From JAGGAG01 sp031402225 (GTDB taxonomy: Bacteria > Gemmatimonadota > Gemmatimonadetes > Gemmatimonadales > GWC2-71-9), in the NCBI GenBank assembly GCA_031402225.1, contig JANNSD010000098.1, positions 1 through 9,687 of the forward strand: 9,687 bases of DNA, given 5' to 3'. Positions 7,176-9,687 of the stretch are shown piece by piece. The notes under the pieces are model-generated. The model searched no databases and had not been told where the DNA came from. It saw only the letters and a program-made list of their open reading frames with translations. Made by a program: the position numbers and the translations under genes. The number at the start of each line of letters is the position of its first letter. Position 1 is the stretch's first letter.

Positions 7176-9129
7176 AGCGCCTGATCCTGCTCGGCCTGCT
7201 GTTCCTGGCCGTCCCCCTCGCCGCGCAGGAGCGCACGACGTCGCCCCACGGCGACCTCAAGCTCGACTCACCCAGTGCCACCAGTCGCAGAGCTGGAGCT
7301 CGATCCAGGTCAGCAAGCAGTTCGACCACGCCAAGTACGGCTTCCCCCTCACGGGGGCGCACGGCGCCACCACCTGTCGCGCCTGTCACCAGTCGCTCGA
7401 CTTCAAGCAGGCCGCGAACACCTGCAGCGCCTGCCACACCGACAATCACCATGGCGAGCTCGGCCCCAACTGCGCGAGCTGCCATACCGTGCGCAGCTTT
7501 ACCGACCGCGCCGCGATGCAGAAGGGGCACCAGCTGACGCGATTCGCGCTCACCGGCAGCCATCTGGCGGTGGACTGCACTGCGTGCCACACCGCCGCCT
7601 CGCAGGGCCAGATGCAGTTCGTGGGCACCCCGACCACCTGCGTCGCGTGCCACCAGGCGAACTACAACGCGGCCCCGAACCATGTGGCCTCGCGCTTCCC
7701 CACGACCTGCGACGGCTGCCACAACAGCGCCACCTGGGTGGCGGCCGGCATGGGCGGGAACCACCCGACAACCCCGATCGCGCTCACCGGGGCACACAGT
7801 GCCAACCTCGTCGCGTGTACCCAGTGCCATACCACGCTGCCGTACGCCACGGTCAAGCAGACCTGCGACGGCTGCCACCACGCCGACTACGTGGCCACCA
7901 CCAGCCCGAGCCACGCCGCCACGGGCTACACCACCGACTGCGCATCCTGCCATCAGGTGGTGGCCAACTGGGCCGGCGCCACGTTCAACCATCCGACGGC
8001 ACCGGTGGCGCTCACCGGCGTGCACAGCGCCAACCTGGTGCAGTGCATCCAGTGTCACACGACCACGCCGTACTCGACGGTGAAGCAGACCTGCGACGGC
8101 TGCCACCATGCGGAGTACGTCGCCACCACGAACCCCAACCACACGGCGGCCGGCTACAGCATCAACTGCACCCAGTGCCACCAGGCGGTGGCCAACTGGG
8201 CGGGCGCGACGTTCAACCACCCCGCCTCGCCGGTGGCGCTCACCGGCGCGCACAGCAGCAACCTGGTGCAATGCGCGCAGTGCCACACGACCATGCCCTA
8301 CTCCACGGTGAAGCAGACCTGTGACGGCTGCCACCACGCCGAGTACGCGGCCACGACAAACCCCAGTCACACCGCGACCGGTTACAGCACCGACTGTGCG
8401 TCCTGTCACCAGGTGGTGGCCAACTGGGCCGGCGCCACGTTCACCCATCCCGCGTCACCCATCGCGCTCACCGGGGTGCACAGCGCCAACCTGCTCACGT
8501 GCACCCAGTGTCATACGAGCCTGCCGTACTCGACCGTGAAGCAGACCTGCGACGGCTGCCACCACGCCGACTACGTGGCCACCACGAACCCGAACCACAC
8601 CGCGGCGGGGTACAGCACCAACTGCACCTCGTGTCACACGCTGGTGGCCAACTGGGCGGGGGCGAGCGTCAATCACCCCACGTCACCGATCGCGCTCACC
8701 GGCGTGCACAGCTCCAACACGGTGCAGTGCAGCCAGTGCCACACGACCATGCCGTACGCCAGCGTGAAGCAGACCTGCGACGGCTGCCATCACGCCGACT
8801 ACACGGCGCCCACTGATCCCAATCACGCGACGGCTGGCTTCGCCGTCACCTGCACCGACTGTCATGGCCTGGTGGCGGGGTGGACCGGCGCGCGATTCAC
8901 CGCCCACGACGGAAGCAGGTCGCAGTTCCGCATCTACAGCGGCAAGCACCTCAACAAGTGGAGCAACTGTTCCGAGTGTCACAAGCTCGGCCAGCCATAC
9001 GCGGCCACGCCGCAGCTCCTTTGCCTCAACTGCCACGCGAAGGTGCAGACCGACACCCACCGCGGAAAGAACTACACGCCCAGCGACTGCGTCCGGTCGG
9101 GCTGCCATGCGAACGGATCGAAGCCGTGA
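7172..9129 (+). CDS. Exported 25-haem cytochrome c, interrupted by a one-base frameshift
   Basis: ATG 7172 (ATGA overlap with the previous stop) begins a signal peptide, KRLILLGLLFLAVPLAAQ, then ERTTSPHGDLKLD. At 7268 the frame is lost: the next bases read TCACCCAGTGCCAC where TGCACCCAGTGCCAC would give CTQCH. From there the second frame is open to the TGA at 9129. With one G added the product is 652 residues. It holds 24 CxxCH motifs (23 intact, one restored) and a terminal C-x4-CH (TGC 9088, TGC 9103, CAT 9106). The layout is two haems, seven three-haem modules (7423-8982), then two haems; five modules are tandem repeats. It shares its module with the upstream cytochrome, so the two are paralogues. 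A periplasmic or surface electron wire is inferred. As written, the exported reading frame ends early after the shift, so it is a pseudogene or an assembly error. Confidence 0.87.
7268..7269 (+). other. Site of a missing base (frameshift)
   Basis: GAC TC ACC CAG TGC CAC should be GAC TGC ACC CAG TGC CAC. One G is lacking between T7268 and C7269. Restoring it joins the signal peptide to the haem domain and creates the expected first haem motif (CTQCH) after HGDLKLD. This single change repairs two independent features at once, so the site is well located. Whether the loss is biological or a sequence error cannot be told from here. Confidence 0.85.
7762..8904 (+). repeat. Five tandem 76-residue three-haem coding repeats
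   Basis: Units begin at 7762, 7990, 8218, 8446 and 8674. The first four are exactly 228 bases and the last is 231. Each starts at a histidine-proline (HP) and runs through ALTG-x-HS, a C-x-QCH, VKQTCDGCHHA, a later histidine (PNH or PSH), and a third CxxCH followed by VA-x-W. VKQTCDGCHHA is unchanged in all five. Differences lie mainly at variable positions and third bases. The strict period and high similarity point to duplication by unequal recombination, or to homogenisation between units. Three haems and about four spare histidines per unit suit a regular bis-histidine haem chain. Confidence 0.92.
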
Positions 9130-9687
9130 GCCGCGCGCGCCTGATCGGCCTGGCAGTGCTGCTGGCGCTCGGTGCCCGTGACGCCGAGGCGCAGCGCGCA
9201 CGTGCCGACACTGCGGGCATGGCCACGGTCTACCTGAAGGAGGGCGGGAGCATCCGCGGGCAGATCCTTGCCGACAACGGGCCCAAGGGAATCACGATCC
9301 GGAGCCAGAGCTCCGGCTCCACCTTCCTGGTCACCCCGCCGCAGGTCGATAGCATCGTCAAGGACCCGGTGCCCAAGGCGACACCGGTCGTGGCCGTGCC
9401 TGCGCCCGTGCCGGCGACGGCGCCAGCCGTGAGACTCCCCGTGACGTGGCCGACCGGGACCGTCCCCGTGGTAGATGCGCTCGACCCACCACCGGCGCCT
9501 CCCGCCCCCGCCCCTACCCCCGCCGCCACCCCCACCCCCCCCCCCACCCCGGTGCCGCCCGTCACGGCCGACACGACCCCGGTGCGATCCACCGTCGCGT
9601 TCATTTCCGGCGCCGAGTACTACGTCGGGGCGGGACGACTGGACGGACTGGTAGAGGGGGCGGAGATGTCGGTGCTGCATGGCGACA
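9126..9687 (+). CDS. Exported protein with proline-rich linker (3' end outside window)
   Basis: A GTG start overlapping the previous stop (GTGA) opens 187 codons to the window edge. The N-terminus is a signal peptide (LIGLAVLLALGARDAEA, cleavage near residue 22). Residues 34-79 (VYLKEGGSIRGQILADN, then GITIRS and STFLVTPPQVDSIV) look like a small beta domain of the kind that reads as an -LKDG-x-IRG- repeat. A long linker rich in proline and alanine follows (about 80-150), coded by a C-rich tract. A second domain starts with VAFISGAEYYVGAGRLDGLVEG. I do not recognise the whole protein. The linker could span the periplasm or peptidoglycan. By position after two haem wires it may be an envelope partner such as an outer-membrane component, but no barrel strands are in view. 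Confidence 0.65.
   Translation, partial: MSRARLIGLAVLLALGARDAEAQRARADTAGMATVYLKEGGSIRGQILADNGPKGITIRSQSSGSTFLVTPPQVDSIVKDPVPKATPVVAVPAPVPATAPAVRLPVTWPTGTVPVVDALDPPPAPPAPAPTPAATPTPPPTPVPPVTADTTPVRSTVAFISGAEYYVGAGRLDGLVEGAEMSVLHGD
9535..9545 (+). repeat. Run of eleven C bases inside a C-rich linker tract
   Basis: The run encodes prolines in the linker of the exported protein and sits in a longer C-rich stretch (about 9500-9550) whose other strand has many runs of three or more G. Such a tract can slip in replication and, on the minus strand, could form G-quadruplex structure. The frame after it still reads as a sensible protein (VAFISGAEYYVGAG), so this copy is in the open phase. Confidence 0.8.

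Noticed and set aside
7042..8448. Long open frame on the minus strand (468 codons) opposite the 25-haem cytochrome
   Set aside because: Its apparent repeats are only the reverse reading of the 228-base repeats; there is no start context or motif.
7762..8904. Regularly spaced repeats as a CRISPR-like array
   Set aside because: Units are 228 bases, contiguous and coding with codon-level conservation. There are no short repeats with unique spacers.

Overview
The window is GC-rich and densely coded, with genes on both strands and no gap above 300 bases. The base composition and the gene content (large CxxCH cytochromes, a DUF4126 protein and a secreted alkaline-phosphatase-superfamily protein) suggest a soil or sediment bacterium of the Gemmatimonadota type. 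Myxococcota or a related group is possible. This is inference from gene content; no rRNA or marker gene is present.

Left part (1-2575): the 5' end of a secreted alkaline-phosphatase-superfamily protein runs leftward out of the window. Diverging from it are a DUF4126 membrane protein and, overlapping it by GTGA, an exported metallo-beta-lactamase-fold protein of the COG1237 type. An unrecognised 178-residue protein follows.

Right part (2589-9687): this is a compact redox locus. On the minus strand lies a membrane-anchored protein with a bacterial ferredoxin domain (one cluster C-x2-C-x2-C-x3-C, the other C-x2-H-x2-C-x3-C) fused to a thioredoxin-reductase-like FAD/NAD(P) module. Diverging from it across 196 bases is a tight plus-strand run: a membrane cytochrome b with two H-x13-H helices, a cytochrome c with 23 CxxCH motifs, a second cytochrome with 25 haem motifs, and the start of an exported protein with a proline-rich linker. 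Neighbouring genes overlap by about 13, 4 and 4 bases.

Both cytochromes are built from the same three-haem module, about six full copies in the first and seven in the second. In the second, five central copies are tandem repeats with a period of 228 bases. The second cytochrome is interrupted by a single missing base at 7268/7269. Adding one G there restores both the signal peptide connection and the first CxxCH.

Inferred working model: electrons pass from NAD(P)H or a reduced carrier to the FAD/Fe-S protein, then to the dihaem cytochrome b in the inner membrane, then to two long haem wires in the periplasm or beyond, with the last gene possibly an envelope partner. This would be a transmembrane and perhaps extracellular electron-transfer module. 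Its direction and terminal partner cannot be read from the sequence.
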